Shown one piece after another: positions 32,640 through 43,260 of a stretch of DNA of 64,000 nt. Below the pieces are notes generated by a model. That model was not told the DNA's origin. It saw only the letters and a program-made list of their open reading frames with translations, and made no database searches. Source of the stretch: Escallonia rubra. Lineage: Eukaryota; Streptophyta; Magnoliopsida; Escalloniales; Escalloniaceae. Position numbers and translations under genes: made by a program. The stretch is from NCBI GenBank assembly GCA_033065855.1, contig JAVXUO010001037.1, positions 310,001-374,000 of the forward strand, given 5' to 3'. Numbering within the stretch: the stretch's first letter is position 1; every line of letters begins with the position of its first letter.

Positions 32640-33279
32640 AATTTACCAAATAGGTGCGGATAATCTTTTCGCATATCGTCCTCTTTTTGCCACGTGGCTT
32701 CTTCCACTTCATGATTTTGTCACAAAACTTTGACCAACGGAATGCTTTTGTTCCTCAAAACTTTCACATCAAAAGCTAAAATATGCACCGACAGCTCTTC
32801 ATATGACAAATCTGATTGGATTGATATCGGCTCATATCTTATCACATGAGATGGGTCAGGGTTATACTTCCACAACATGGAAACATGGAACACATCATGT
32901 ACTCCTTCTAAAGATACAGGTAAGGCAACTATGTATGCCAAATTCCCAACACGATCCAATATTTCATAAGGGCCAATATATCTCGGTGACAATTGGCCTT
33001 TGTTTCCTAATCGCTTTATTCCTTTGAATGGCGACACCATGAGAAATACAAAATCTCCCACTGAAAATTTCAACTCTCTTCGTCTGTTATCAACATTACT
33101 TTTCAGTCGGCTTTGAGCAGTTAAAATCTTTTGCCGAATTTGCTGAATCTTTTCAGTGGCCTCTTGAACTATTTGTGACCCAATTAAACTCATTTCTCCG
33201 ACTTCATTCCAACAAATTGGTGAGCGACACTTTCATCCATATAGAACTTCATATGGTACCATATCGATACTAGCCTGAT
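32640..33279 (-). pseudogene. Tekay integrase C-terminus with chromodomain-like tail
   Basis: The open frame 33193-32720 has 'PRYIGPYEILDRVGNLAY', 'VHDVFHVSMLWKYNPDPSHV' and 'RNKSIPLVKVL', then a stop. Beyond it comes 'NHEVEEATWQKEDDMRKDYP'. This is the standard end of Tekay/Del chromovirus integrase, where the tail is a chromodomain of the type lacking some aromatic-cage residues, thought to steer integration to heterochromatin. The upstream part was separated by the MITE at 33287-34340, which sits in the middle of the integrase core. Confidence 0.85.
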
Positions 33280-33286
33280 AATTATT

Positions 33287-34340
33287 AGGGCTAATTACAC
33301 CTATGTCCCTGAGGTTTGGAGGTAATTACAGTCAAGGACACAAAGTTTCAAAATGTAACATTCTGTCACCAAAAGTGTTTCAAATGTATCACCCGTGTCC
33401 ATCCGTCAGGGTTTCGTCCAAAAATTATACTTTTTTAATGATGTCAGCAATACCTATTTTGAAAATGACGATACTTCCCCTTTATATACAGAATATTTTA
33501 AATATTTTAAATTAAGATTTTAAGCCTTAATTTAAATATTAGGGTTTCAAAACCCTAATTTACAAATTAGGGTTTCAATCTTTAATTTCTCAATCTGCCA
33601 ATTAGGGTTTCAAATCTGCCATTTCTCAAAGGTCTCAATCAGCCAATTAAGGTTTCAAACCCTTAATTTGCAAATTAGGGCTTCAAAACCCTAATTTGCA
33701 AATTAGGGCTTCAAAATCGGCGACGTGGTGCGATGGAGCTACATGCGGCGTGGGGCGATGGAGCTGCTGGCATGGAATGAGGGAGTGGGTTGCTGTGGGG
33801 GAGGAGAGAAGAGATGAAGGGGAAGAGTGACGTCGCCGGCGATAGGTTTCGACGCCGGCAGGAGATTACACGCGGTGGCTTGGGGTGGGCGGTGACGAGG
33901 AAGGGGATGTAGACGGGGTGGGCGGTGACGGGGTGACGAGGAAGGAGAAGGCATGCGGGGTGCGGCGCCGGGGAAGGGGAGGCAGGCGGGGTGTGGCGCC
34001 GGGGAAAGGGAGCAGGCGGGGTGCAGCACCGGGGAAGGGGAGCAGGCGGGGTGCGGCGCCGGGGAAGGGAAGCAGGCGGGGTGGGTGGGTGACGGGGAAG
34101 GGCGATGGGGATGCAGATGGGGTGGGGAGGGGGGGAAGACAATGAAAATTAGGGTTTCATGTGGTCCCAGGGGCAAATCAGGGTTTCAACTTTTATTTAG
34201 GGGCAACTTGGTCTTTTTGTCAGAACCGTTAAGTATTTTTGTATTCCGTTTGTCAATAGACACAAGTGTTACATTTTGAAACTTTGTGTCCTCGCGTGTA
34301 ATTACCCCCAAACCTCAGGGGCATAGGTGTAATTAGCCCT
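33287..34340. mobile_element. MITE-like element with inverted ends inserted in Tekay integrase
   Basis: It begins AGGGCTAATTACACCTATG and ends in the reverse complement of this, with inverted similarity extending well over 80 bases. The flanks are AATTATT on both sides (33280-33286 and 34341-34347). The interior has AATTAGGGTTTCAAA repeats (33530-33715) and a GC-rich minisatellite. There is no transposase. The superfamily is not certain: 7 bp is unusual, and a longer, partly mutated duplication such as the 9 bp of Mutator is possible. Confidence 0.85.
33940..34095. repeat. GC-rich 30-base minisatellite in the MITE
   Basis: Units like GGGGAAGGGGAGCAGGCGGG followed by GTGCGGCGCCG repeat four to five times. 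The proline-rich and glycine/arginine-rich frames on both strands (34142-33711, 34176-33739, 33953-34279) come from it and are not genes. Confidence 0.8.
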
Positions 34341-34347
34341 AATTATT

Positions 34348-35112
34348 ATTCTAAGCAAATTCAATCAATGCCAGATGTTGATCCTAACTTCCTTTGAAAT
34401 CTATCGCACATGCACGAAGCATATCCTCTGATGTTTGAATAGTCCTCTCAGATTGGCCATCAGTATGGGGATGAAATTATGTGCAAATTTTCAAAATTGT
34501 ACCCAATGCACCTTGCAAAGTTTTCTAGAAATGAGATGTAAATCTTGGATCTCTATCACTTATAATACTTTCTGGTATTCCGTGAAATCGAACTATTTCT
34601 TGTACATATACTCGGGCTAATTTTTCCAGTGCGTACGTCTTAAGTACAAGTAAGAAATGAGCAGATTTCATCAATCTATCCATAATCACCCATATTGAAT
34701 CATGCCCATCACGGGTCTTTGGCAATCCTGTAACAAAATCCATTGTTATATGGTCCCACTTCCATTCGGGTACCGGTAACGATTCCAATCGACCCCCCAG
34801 TCTTTGGTGTTCGGCTTTCACTTGTTGACATATAATACATTTTGAAACAAAGTCAGCTATTTCTCTTTTCATGTTATTCCACCAGTAATTACATTTCAAA
34901 TCCCGATACATCTTTGTTCCGCCTAGATGCACTGTATACTTTGACTTATGGGTCTCTTTCAATATTTCTCCTTTCAAATCTTCATTGTTAGGCACAATCA
35001 ACCGGTCTTTATACCGTGAAACACCATTAATATCCATAAAAAACTCAGGTTTAAAGGTTCAGTCTTTATCCTTCACTTCTCTATGCAACTCCAAATCTCT
35101 TTCTTGTTCTTC
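34348..35112 (-). pseudogene. Tekay integrase, zinc-binding and catalytic part
   Basis: The frame 35037-34525 contains the HHCC zinc-binding region ('HKSKYTVHLGGTKMYRDL', then 'CIICQQ'). It then has the first catalytic Asp in 'ITMDFVTGLPK' and the second in 'IISDRDPRFTSHF'. The third acidic residue follows in a '[10 protein letters not shown]' segment after a stop near 34524. The frame ends at the MITE insertion. Function would be insertion of the cDNA into the genome; stops make this copy dead. Confidence 0.9.
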
Positions 35113-35640
35113 CTAGATTCTCTGTAATAACACTGGTTTCACTTGTAAATTTGCAAGAATAATTCCTGACTCAGTAACAGATAACCCCCATGAACAAGCT
35201 TGCTCAATCAACTTCCATTCTTTCACCATTAAGCTAGCAACTTGTTTTTTCTTACTTAGTGCATCTGCAACAACATTGGCTTTACCTGGGTGATAATGAA
35301 TCATACAATGATAATCATTGAGTACTTCCATCCACCTTCTATGTCTCATATTCAAATCTTGCTGAGAAAATAAGTATTTCAAATTCTTATGATCAGTAAA
35401 AATCTCAAACTCAGCACCATACAGATAATGCCTCCACTTATGCAATGCGAACATAATCGCTGCTAACTCAAGATCACGTGTTGGATAATTTTGTTCATAA
35501 GGTTTCAACTTTCTCGAAGCATAAGCCACAACTATGCCATCTTGCTTCAAAACACAGCCTAATCCTTCCTTTGAACCATCATTGTACACCACAAAATTCT
35601 TAGTTCCACTCGGAAAAGTCAAAATTGGAGTTGTAGTTAA
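35113..35640 (-). pseudogene. Tekay RNase H domain
   Basis: The frame 35622-35113 holds '[17 protein letters not shown]', where the first active-site Asp is kept, then '[20 protein letters not shown]' and '[20 protein letters not shown]'. It ends with '[10 protein letters not shown]'. RNase H degrades the RNA strand of the RNA/DNA hybrid. It is one unit with RT upstream, separated by a stop near 35657. Confidence 0.9.
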
Positions 35641-36930
35641 TCTCGTTTTTAACTCCTAAAAACTCACCTCACACTTATCAGTCCACTGATATGCCACTTC
35701 CTTCCGAGTCAATGTGGATAATGATGCAGCTATCCTTGAAAAATCTTGTACAAATCGACGATAATACCCTGCCAATCACAAGAAACTTCTAAATTCTGTT
35801 ACATTCTTTGGCACTTGCCAATTTAAAACAGCTTTTATCTTAGACGGGTCAATAGTTACCCCCGCTTCAGTCACTGTATGACCTAAGAAGGTCACTTGCT
35901 TTAACAAAAATTCAGATTTACTAAACTTAGCATACAATTTCTTATCCCGTAGGACTTGCAGTACAATCCTCAAATGACGCTCATGTTCCTTTGTATTTTT
36001 TGAATAGGCCAAAATATCATCAATAAAAACTACTACAAACTGATCTAACAACTCCTTAAAATTTTGATGTATTAAGTCCATAAAGGCTACATGAGCATTC
36101 GTCAATCCAAACGGCATGACAACAAATTCATAATGTCCATACCTTGTACGGAAAGCTGTCTTTGGAATGTCTTCCTCTCTTATCCTCAATTGATGGTATC
36201 CAGATCTCAAGTCCAACTTAGAAAATACCATTGCCCCTTACAACTGATCAAACAAATCATCTATATGTGGTAGTGGATACTTATTTTTTATTGTCACTAT
36301 ATTCAACTGTCGATAAACCATGCACAGCCTCATTATACCATCTTTCTTTTTAACAAATAAAAGTGGGGCTCCTCATGGTGATACACTAGGTCGAATAAAC
36401 CCCTTATCTAGTAATTCTTGTAACTGTGACTTCAACTCCCTCAATTCAGCCGGAGCCATCCTATATGGCGCTTTTGAAATTGGGGTTGTTCCGAACAACA
36501 ATTCTATCACAAATTCCATTTCTCGCTCAACCGGTAATGTTGTTACATCCTGAGGGAATACATCCACAAATTCATTTACTACATGTACATCTTCTATTTT
36601 GACCTTTTCTTTCTGCTTATCTAGCATATAAGCTAAATATCTCATACAACCTCTCGAGAGTAACTTCTCTGCTCGAATAGCTGAAATAATATTCATATCC
36701 CCATCCTTTCTACCTTGGAACTTACATAATTCTCTATCAAATGTAGTAAATGTCACAACCTTATGAAAACAATCTAGTGATACCTGATTAGATGACAATC
36801 TATCCACCCCCAACAATATATCAAATCCTCTCATAGGAAAAACAATCAAGTCAGCATATACCATATGCTCACCCACAATCATTGCACAAGATTTGCATAT
36901 CAGACTAACTAGAGTATTTTCTCTTAGAGG
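35641..36930 (-). pseudogene. Tekay reverse transcriptase with the end of protease
   Basis: The frame 36882-36373 starts in the C-terminal part of protease ('MRGFDILLGVDRLSSNQV') and runs into the RT start ('APYRMAPAELRELKSQLQEL'). After a stop near 36372, '[10 protein letters not shown]' follows. The frame 36231-35776 then has '[13 protein letters not shown]' and the active site '[11 protein letters not shown]', in which FIDD keeps the two catalytic Asp, and 'VTFLGHTV'. At least four stops interrupt it, but the domain order is complete, so the copy decayed mainly by point mutation. Confidence 0.9.
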
Positions 36931-37140
36931 AGTACTAACTTACAATACATATGGTAGTAACTCAGGTTCTTGGGGGTAACATGGGCACCATATATGATGA
37001 AATAAATGAATGGGTAAAACCAGGATCAAATAGTACTCTAGCAACACATTGGAAAATAGTGAGTGTACCTTCAATAACTCTGCTAGTATCTCGAACCTCC
37101 TGAGATTTCAATGCATATGCTCGTCCTTGGACTCTTGGTT
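36931..37140 (-). pseudogene. Tekay aspartic protease, active-site region
   Basis: The minus strand reads 'VLFDPGFTHSFIS' near 37030. The family motif is DSGATHSFIS, so Ser of the D-S-G triad has become Pro. Stops follow before the better-kept part near 36900. Protease would cut the Gag-Pol polyprotein; this site should be inactive. Confidence 0.75.
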
Positions 37141-38452
37141 TCTCAGCATTCCCTTACAGATTCCCTCTACCCTGGTTATCTCGAGGCACAATTTGATTTT
37201 CAGAATACGGGAAATTTCTCCCAATATGTCCAGGCTGAGCACTTCTAATACACAAACCCATCTTTCTGCGACATTCAATCTCTGTGTGTCCAGTCCAATT
37301 ATAATATGTACATCGCTCTCCAATTCTTGCCTGCTTTGATGGTTGCATGCTTGATATCTCAGTCTAATTTCTCCTTTTATTATTGTCACTTGGGGATGAT
37401 GCTGCAAAGCTAGCTTGACTACCAGTATAACCACTCATTTGATTACCTCGACCTCTTCCCTGACCGTTTTCATAGAAATTATAATTTCTTCCTTGCAAAG
37501 CCCTTTGAAAATTTCCCTGCCAAGTATTCCCTTGACCCCTTCCACCAGGTTTCACATTCCCACTGTTACGGTGTCCCTGTCCACCGTATGATGGTGCTCT
37601 AAATGGTTCTGTATCAATATTCTTTTGCTCTTCCAAATCATTCTCAATAGCCAATGCTCTATCAAAAATTACCATATGAGTTTGTAACTGCAAAGGGATC
37701 AACTTATCCCAAAGATCCTTATTCAAACCTTTAACAAACTTTTTTACTTTTCTTTCTTCTGTATCCACCAGATGCGGACAAAACCTAGCTAAATAGGTAA
37801 ACTGTGATTCATAAACTGATACCGACATATTTTGATGTTCAAACTTTATAAAATTTACTTCTCTCTTCTCTTGGGTTACCGCTGGAACATACTTATTAGT
37901 GAACTCCCTTTTAAAGTTTTCCCAAGTCGATGGGACTCCTTCCCGCTTCCACTTCATAGACAACAATTTCCACCATCTTTCTGTACTAGCCTCTAACATA
38001 AAGCTAGCATACACCAACTTTGAGAATTCAGAATCCTAGCAGTATCAAAAAAAATCTTCTCTCTAGCCAACCATTCCTCAAATATCGTTGGATCAGGCTT
38101 CCCGAAAAATGGGTTCTTTATCATTTTATCAAACTTATCAAGGGTAAGAACACTTTCACCCAAGACCTGAGCAGTATTCAACATCTCCTGGGGTTGCTCA
38201 ACTTGTTGAGCACCTCTGACATTACCTTCATTCACTACTTCTTGCACATTTGTATTTACCGGGGGATTTCCACCTATTTGTCTCATTTCATCTACAACTT
38301 GCTGGAGTATCTGACAAGCCTACAGTAATTCACTACTAGTCACATGATTATTATTTCCAATGGAGTGCTCTTCTACATTTACCTGTGGGTTGTGCCTATC
38401 CGGACATTCAGCATTAAACTCGGGATTATTCCTTCTTTGAGTTCCTTCATCA
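37141..38452 (-). pseudogene. Tekay Gag (broken)
   Basis: The N-terminal part (38452-37993) includes 'RRNNPEFNAECPDRHNPQVN', a stop, then 'LDKFDKMIKNPFFGKPDP'. The capsid frame 38017-37364 has 'STERWWKLLSMKWKREG', 'WENFKREFTNKYVP' and 'YESQFTYLARFCPHLV', a basic Gly-rich stretch and a Ser-rich tail. A degraded CCHC knuckle follows in another frame at 37300-37220 ('TGHTEIECRRKMG'). The start codon lies across the solo LTR at 38458-40590: the 5' side keeps ATGGC (40595-40591, minus) and the gag side reads CTGGC. Function would be particle formation. Confidence 0.85.
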
Positions 38453-38694
38453 GCCAGTGTTCCCAACCTATTCTTGTCGCACCCAAAAGCCCATTGTGGT
38501 CGCATTTTGCATGACACGTCTGCACAAGCAACAGTCATTTTCAACGCTCACAACCGGTCAAAGCATGCACGCTCAAGTCACGTGCACTTCTCACTTTCGT
38601 TACGTGACTTCGTCACCAAGAAACTCATCATTGTGCGACGCTGCATCACGCTTCGACCGTCGCACTTCGCACGTCGTCCGTCGATGCGCCATGG

Positions 38695-38890
38695 CACTTG
38701 CCCAATGAGGTTGGCCTTGGCCTCCCTATTGGGGTCAGCCTCGGCCTTGGCCGTCCCCTTGGGGTCGGCCTTGGCCTTCCCCTTGGGGTCGGCCTCGGCC
38801 TCCCCCTTGGGGTCGGCCTCGGCCTTCCCTTGGGGCTGGCCTTGGCCTCCCCCTATGGGTTGGCCTTGGACTTCCCCTATGGTTTGGACT
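38695..38890. repeat. GGGGTCGGCCTCGGCC minisatellite in LTR copy 3
   Basis: Six to seven units of about 24-30 bases based on CCTTGGGGTCGGCCTCGGCC, as in copies 1 and 2. Confidence 0.75.
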
Positions 38891-39059
38891 TTGATCTCCA
38901 TACTTAACACCTTCACTTCTCTTCAAGGGACCATACACAACTCCGCGACCATGTCGCCCGGACACAACTCCGCGACCCCGTCGCCGCCGTCCAGGCATCG
39001 CACTTCAACATTCCGCCGCGCCCGTGCGCCGCACCGCTGATACAGCTGTGCCCCCAGGC

Positions 39060-39275
39060 TCTCTGTCACACTACCTTGCTCCAGCACACCATACGCACTA
39101 TGTCGCGCCCATGCGCCACCATTGACACAAACGTGCCCCCCGGCACCTTACGCACTATGCCGCGCCCATGCGTCGCGCCACTAACACAGACGTGCCCCCC
39201 CGGCACCTTACGCACTCTGTCGCGCCCATGCGCCGCGCCACTAACATAGACGTGCCCCCGACACCTTACTCACTT
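39060..39275. repeat. ~65-base CGTGCCCCCCGGCACC array, expanded in copy 3
   Basis: GACGTGCCCCCCGGCACCTT, then ACGCACTMTGYCGCGCCCAT and a GCGCCACTAACA tail, recurs about four times. Copy 2 has only one such unit (near 6402). The CCCCCCGGCACC word is conserved. Confidence 0.75.
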
Positions 39276-39404
39276 CATCGCGCCCATGCGCCACAATCAT
39301 GTCATCATGCCCCCGGGCACCACACTCATTCATCACACCATGCGCACCTTGCCTTGGTCATGGAACATGCTTCAACCCACTCTCCGGAGTGTACATCATC
39401 CTAC

Positions 39405-39860
39405 GGGGATAGGCGACTCCTCCGGGACACTATCTCTGCCAGGGAGCTCTTCAACTCCCCTTCCGCCAGGTAGACGGCTCCTCCGGGATGCTACCTTGAC
39501 TCGCTCCGAGTGCTCCGGCACAAGGACTCACCTGCGGGGATAGGCGACTCCTCCGGGACACTATCTCTGCCAGGGAGCACTTCAACTCCCCTTCCGCCAG
39601 GTAGACGGCTCCTCCGGGATGCTACCTCGGCCAGTCGGGTAGACGGCTCCTCCAGGATGCTACCTTGACTCGCTCCAAGTGCTCCGGCATAAGGACTCAC
39701 CCGCAGGGATAGGCGACTCCTCCTGGACACTATCTTTGCCAGGGAGCTCTAAGTGCTCCGGCACGAAGACTCCTCTTCTGCCAGGTAGACGGCTCCTCCG
39801 GGATGCTACCTCGGCCTGCGGAATAGGCGACTCCTCCGGGACACTATCTCCGTCAGGGTG
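39405..39860. repeat. CTCCGGGA tandem array in LTR copy 3
   Basis: The block ATAGGCGACTCCTCC(G/T)GGACA occurs near 39410, 39541, 39710 and 39823, at intervals of about 131, 169 and 113 bases. Copy 2 has five blocks. Confidence 0.8.
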
Positions 39861-40214
39861 CCTACGTTACTGGCCTACGTGCTCCGGCACTGGGGGCTTG
39901 CGTCGGCACCCCTAGGGACTATGACCCCCGGGTCACTCCGAGACGGGAGCAGGTCTTCGGAGGGCATCGCGCCTAGTTCACCTGGCAGTTGGGCATCGGG
40001 TCTTCCCCACCGCTGCCAGGCCTGTGGGACTCCGCAAGGGCTTGGATTGGAGGCTAGATCAAGGGGGTTCTCTGGCCACACCGACGCTGTGGGAGCCAGT
40101 TTTCCCAGACAGACAGAGCGACACTGTGAGAAGCAGGCCGGGTGAATATGCGATCCGACAGTCCGTGGAGCACCGGCACCCGTGGACCCCCCGGTGACGT
40201 GTCACTCCCGGGGA

Positions 40215-40265
40215 GCACCACGTGTCGGTTAATGACATCATCATCTCAATCTCTATAAATAGAGG
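40215..40265 (+). promoter_or_regulatory. LTR copy 3 core promoter
   Basis: CTATAAATAGAGG at 40252-40264, with CACCACGTGTCGG about 35 bases upstream, same as in copy 2. Confidence 0.55.
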
Positions 40266-40595
40266 TCTTGAGAATTCATTTGAGGGAGGATTACGGTTGG
40301 ACATTTTCATAACTCGTACATTTTCACTTTCTCACTCTAGAATCCTAGAGAGAGAAATATACAGTACCCTGACTCTGGACCTAAGCATCGGACTGTGACT
40401 GTCATTGTGTATTCATCCTCGCGCCATCGCCCTCGCAGCACTGCCACCCTCAAGCTCTGTTTGGGAAGCCATTGGTCTCTGCCCTTGTTCCACCCTCGAT
40501 GTGTCTCACATCAACATACTTGGAAGCTGACACGGACTGCAACCTTTGTGACACCTCCACGTAGGTACGAACCCATTTTCCTTAGCATCAGCCAT

Positions 40596-40747
40596 TTCTA
40601 TATTGTTTCCTTGATTTCGCGCTCCGCGCTCTCACTCTGTTGTAGGCCTGCACACACAACTTTGCATAAGTACCCCCACATAATATGCAATATTCAATAA
40701 TTACTAACCACACAAGGCCTTAGGATCTTATCCCAGTCTTGAACTAC
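40596..40747 (-). mobile_element. Tekay 5' leader
   Basis: This is the untranslated stretch between the primer binding site (40748-40759) and the gag initiation codon at 40595-40593 on the minus strand. It is AT-rich with no frame. Confidence 0.7.
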
Positions 40748-40759
40748 GCTCTGATACCA
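40748..40759 (-). promoter_or_regulatory. Primer binding site of the Tekay element
   Basis: The minus strand reads TGGTATCAGAGC, the complement of the 3' end of initiator tRNA-Met. It lies four bases after the LTR's terminal ACA at 40764. It primes minus-strand cDNA synthesis. Confidence 0.9.
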
Positions 40760-40763
40760 CAAC

Positions 40764-42330
40764 TGTAACGGCCCAACTTAGGGTTTCCTTAACCTGTCTA
40801 GAGTATTACGACACAACTGCTAATCAAATCAATCTGATGATACAACTCATTCTAACTCACTTGGTAATTACATCATATCATACAAAATTAAAGAGTTTAC
40901 TTTTACAAAACACACCTGGCAAGTTCTCTACCAGATCTCAGAGTTGACACATTGTACTATTTCAAGTACAACTTAATTTATACATGTATAAGTGTCCCAT
41001 TGCCCGTCTTCTCACCGTGCCTCACACATTTTCCTTGCCTTTCGAGGGACCGGCTCGTTGATCTAAAATATTATGGGTAAAAACCCGTCAGCCCACTGGC
41101 TCAAAAGATAATCAAAGACATTTAATGTAACTTTCAACTCAAGCATATTGATAATGCATGCTATTGCAATTCAATCACATTAAACAGTACTACATGTGCA
41201 CATTACAAATATCACACGTTCACACTTAGTTGAGCATTACAAGAGTTTACCATTCCCGAATTCAGTCCCATCAATAGACCACCCTTATGTCACCACACCC
41301 GGGATATAAGTTCACAACCTTTGCCTCGGCCAAAGGCAAAGTAACCGAAAACAAATGAACACTGATACTGCCTTGGGTAGCAGTCAGAGATACAATTGTT
41401 CGGCTCATACAGTGCACCGCTACTAAACACAATCAAATCAATTCCCAATCATTTGAATGGGGTAACATAATAATCATCAACAATATATCAACCATCCCTT
41501 ACAATGAAAGGATGTAACATGCTCATGTGCAAGCAAACCGATCATTTCACACATGTAGTTTTGTAATCTTCATTTATTTGCACCATAAAACTTAGCTATT
41601 TTATTTAGTCACTTTCATCATTTTACATCATCTTCGTAACATCTTGAACATGTAATTTAATCATTTATATTCAGCAACTAAGCTTCAATTATAAAACTTA
41701 ACAAACATGTTCAGAATCATATTCTAACCATGTCTAAATTAACATAATTTCCATAATTCACACGAACCGTAACCTATTTCACGTCTTCCATAATCTCCCA
41801 TATGTTAAACATGAATAGATTCACTTCTTAACAAGTCTATAATAAGTATTCAAAAGTTTGACAAAAATTTATACTAAAAGAATTACGCTAACATAGTATA
41901 TATCCATATTCATGTCTTAAAAGCCCATTAAAAAGCTTTAACTATCTTACCTTAAAGAAGGGATGAAAGAACCAAATTTTCAGATTTGAAACACCTCAAA
42001 AGACTCCTCAAAACACGTTCAAAACACTGTTTGAAGCTCACGAAAACTTTCCAAATCAACTACTTAAAGTTCCCTTTCAAAACAAGCCTTAATTCTAGAT
42101 ATTGTAAGGTTTTTGGTTTATTTTCTTACAATTTTCTCTCAAAAACGAGGTAAGAAGTCTTAAGCATGTCAATTCAGGTCTTTTAAACTAAATTAGAAGC
42201 AAGTATGAGCTGTCAAGTGGAGGTGAAGAGGTGGAGAAGTCAAGCACGACGAGGCTCTAAGCACGAGGTGTTCAAACCCAATACAAACTGTGACGCACTG
42301 GACGAGGTCTAGTAAAGTCTACCAGACCAT
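40764..42330 (-). mobile_element. 5' LTR of the Tekay element (outer end unclear)
   Basis: On the minus strand it ends ...GGGCCGTTACA at 40764. The part 41058-41990 matches the other LTR at 31508-32456. From 41990 to about 42330 the sequence has leader-like GAGGTAAGAAGTC and CTTTAAGGTAAGAT (minus-strand) text, probably still LTR. The 3' LTR has other sequence in the corresponding place, so one copy has an indel. The exact outer boundary was not found; Ogre-like sequence resumes by about 42395. Confidence 0.6.
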
Positions 42331-42394
42331 CCCCCAGTCAGCTGTATCAGACCCGTTATTCTCCCAAGACCTGCAGCAAATAATGAAATGTTGG

Positions 42395-43260
42395 GGGAAT
42401 GCTATTTGCTTCTTACTCCCACAGACATGCCTTGATCAAGTGGCTTAACAAGGCTCAAGTGCCCATACAGACTCAGCCAAAGGAGCTATCCTAGGGACTC
42501 AGGGCTATTCATCACGGGAGTGTTCTTACATTCTTTGAATCCGATGTACAGAAGTCAGTACCGAGCCACAATGACATGATCCACATCACTATGCAGTCTT
42601 TTGATAAGAAGGTTCTTTTAATCCTCATGGACAATGAGTCTGCCCATAATGCATGTCCTCTACGTACTGTTCAAGCCTTTCCGGTCAAGCTGTCCGAGCT
42701 TACAATAACACCAGGAGATAAGTCATTGGCATGTTTAAGCTCCTTATGATAGTCGAAACCATTATTTCTGAAGTGGAGTTTCTGGGAAGGCCATGGATAC
42801 ATTCGGTCAGACCGATCCCCTCTACATTGCATTAGAAAGTCAAGTTCGTACTCGACAAAGCCATTTTTATGATTATGGGAGACTCTCAGCTACTCTAGAT
42901 TGGATACGTGTACCATTGCTCACTAAACCTGCTTCTTATTGGGTTTAAGATCGACAGCTCAATTCAATGTTTGGAGTTCGAGGAAGTTTGTCTTGTTGAA
43001 ACCTTTCTCAATTTTACGCCTGACAGTAACACTATAGTGCTCTCCATGATACGAAAACTCCATTACCTCCCCGAAAAGGGTTTAAGCCGAAACTACCAAG
43101 GGCTTCCTAGCTTTTCGATTTTAGAAAACAAGAAAGACCAGTTTGAGATAGAACTACAAGCTTACAAAGAAAGAGAAAAAAGAAGCTCTCGGGAGGATAA
43201 ACTTATGCCAACAAAGCCCGAGAGGAAGGACAGCTCATAGATTCTCTTGTGATTTCTAAG
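42395..43260 (+). pseudogene. Ogre-type protease and G-patch-like segment (broken)
   Basis: The text 'VLLILMDNESAHNACPLRT' near 42610-42670 matches the Ogre-type protease site (usually 'VDNGS..NVCPL'); here Gly is Glu. After several stops, the frame 42908-43240 contains 'IRKLHYLPEKGLSRNYQG' around 43050-43105. This resembles the G-patch-like segment known from Ogre elements but lacks key glycines. Stops and frameshifts make it inactive. It probably belongs with the gag at 30557-31507, separated by the Tekay insertion. Confidence 0.7.

Larger units (their letters stand above)
38458..40590 (+). mobile_element. Solo LTR of the CTCCGGGA-repeat family, copy 3
   Basis: It begins TGTTCCCAACC and ends TTAGCATCA. 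The flanks are GCCAG (38453-38457) and GCCAT (40591-40595), a 5-bp duplication with one mismatch. The layout equals copy 2, with an extra ~65-base array at 39060-39260 and one block fewer in the CTCCGGGA array. No internal region is present, so it is solo. It interrupts the Tekay gag start codon. Confidence 0.9.

Noticed and set aside
33711-34279. Proline-rich (minus) and glycine/arginine-rich (plus) frames of about 100-145 aa
   Set aside because: By-products of the GC-rich minisatellite inside the MITE.
40748-40759. Possible tRNA gene because of the TGGTATCAGAGC match to tRNA-Met
   Set aside because: Only 12 bases match, at the position of a primer binding site; there is no cloverleaf. The same applies to 57682-57693.
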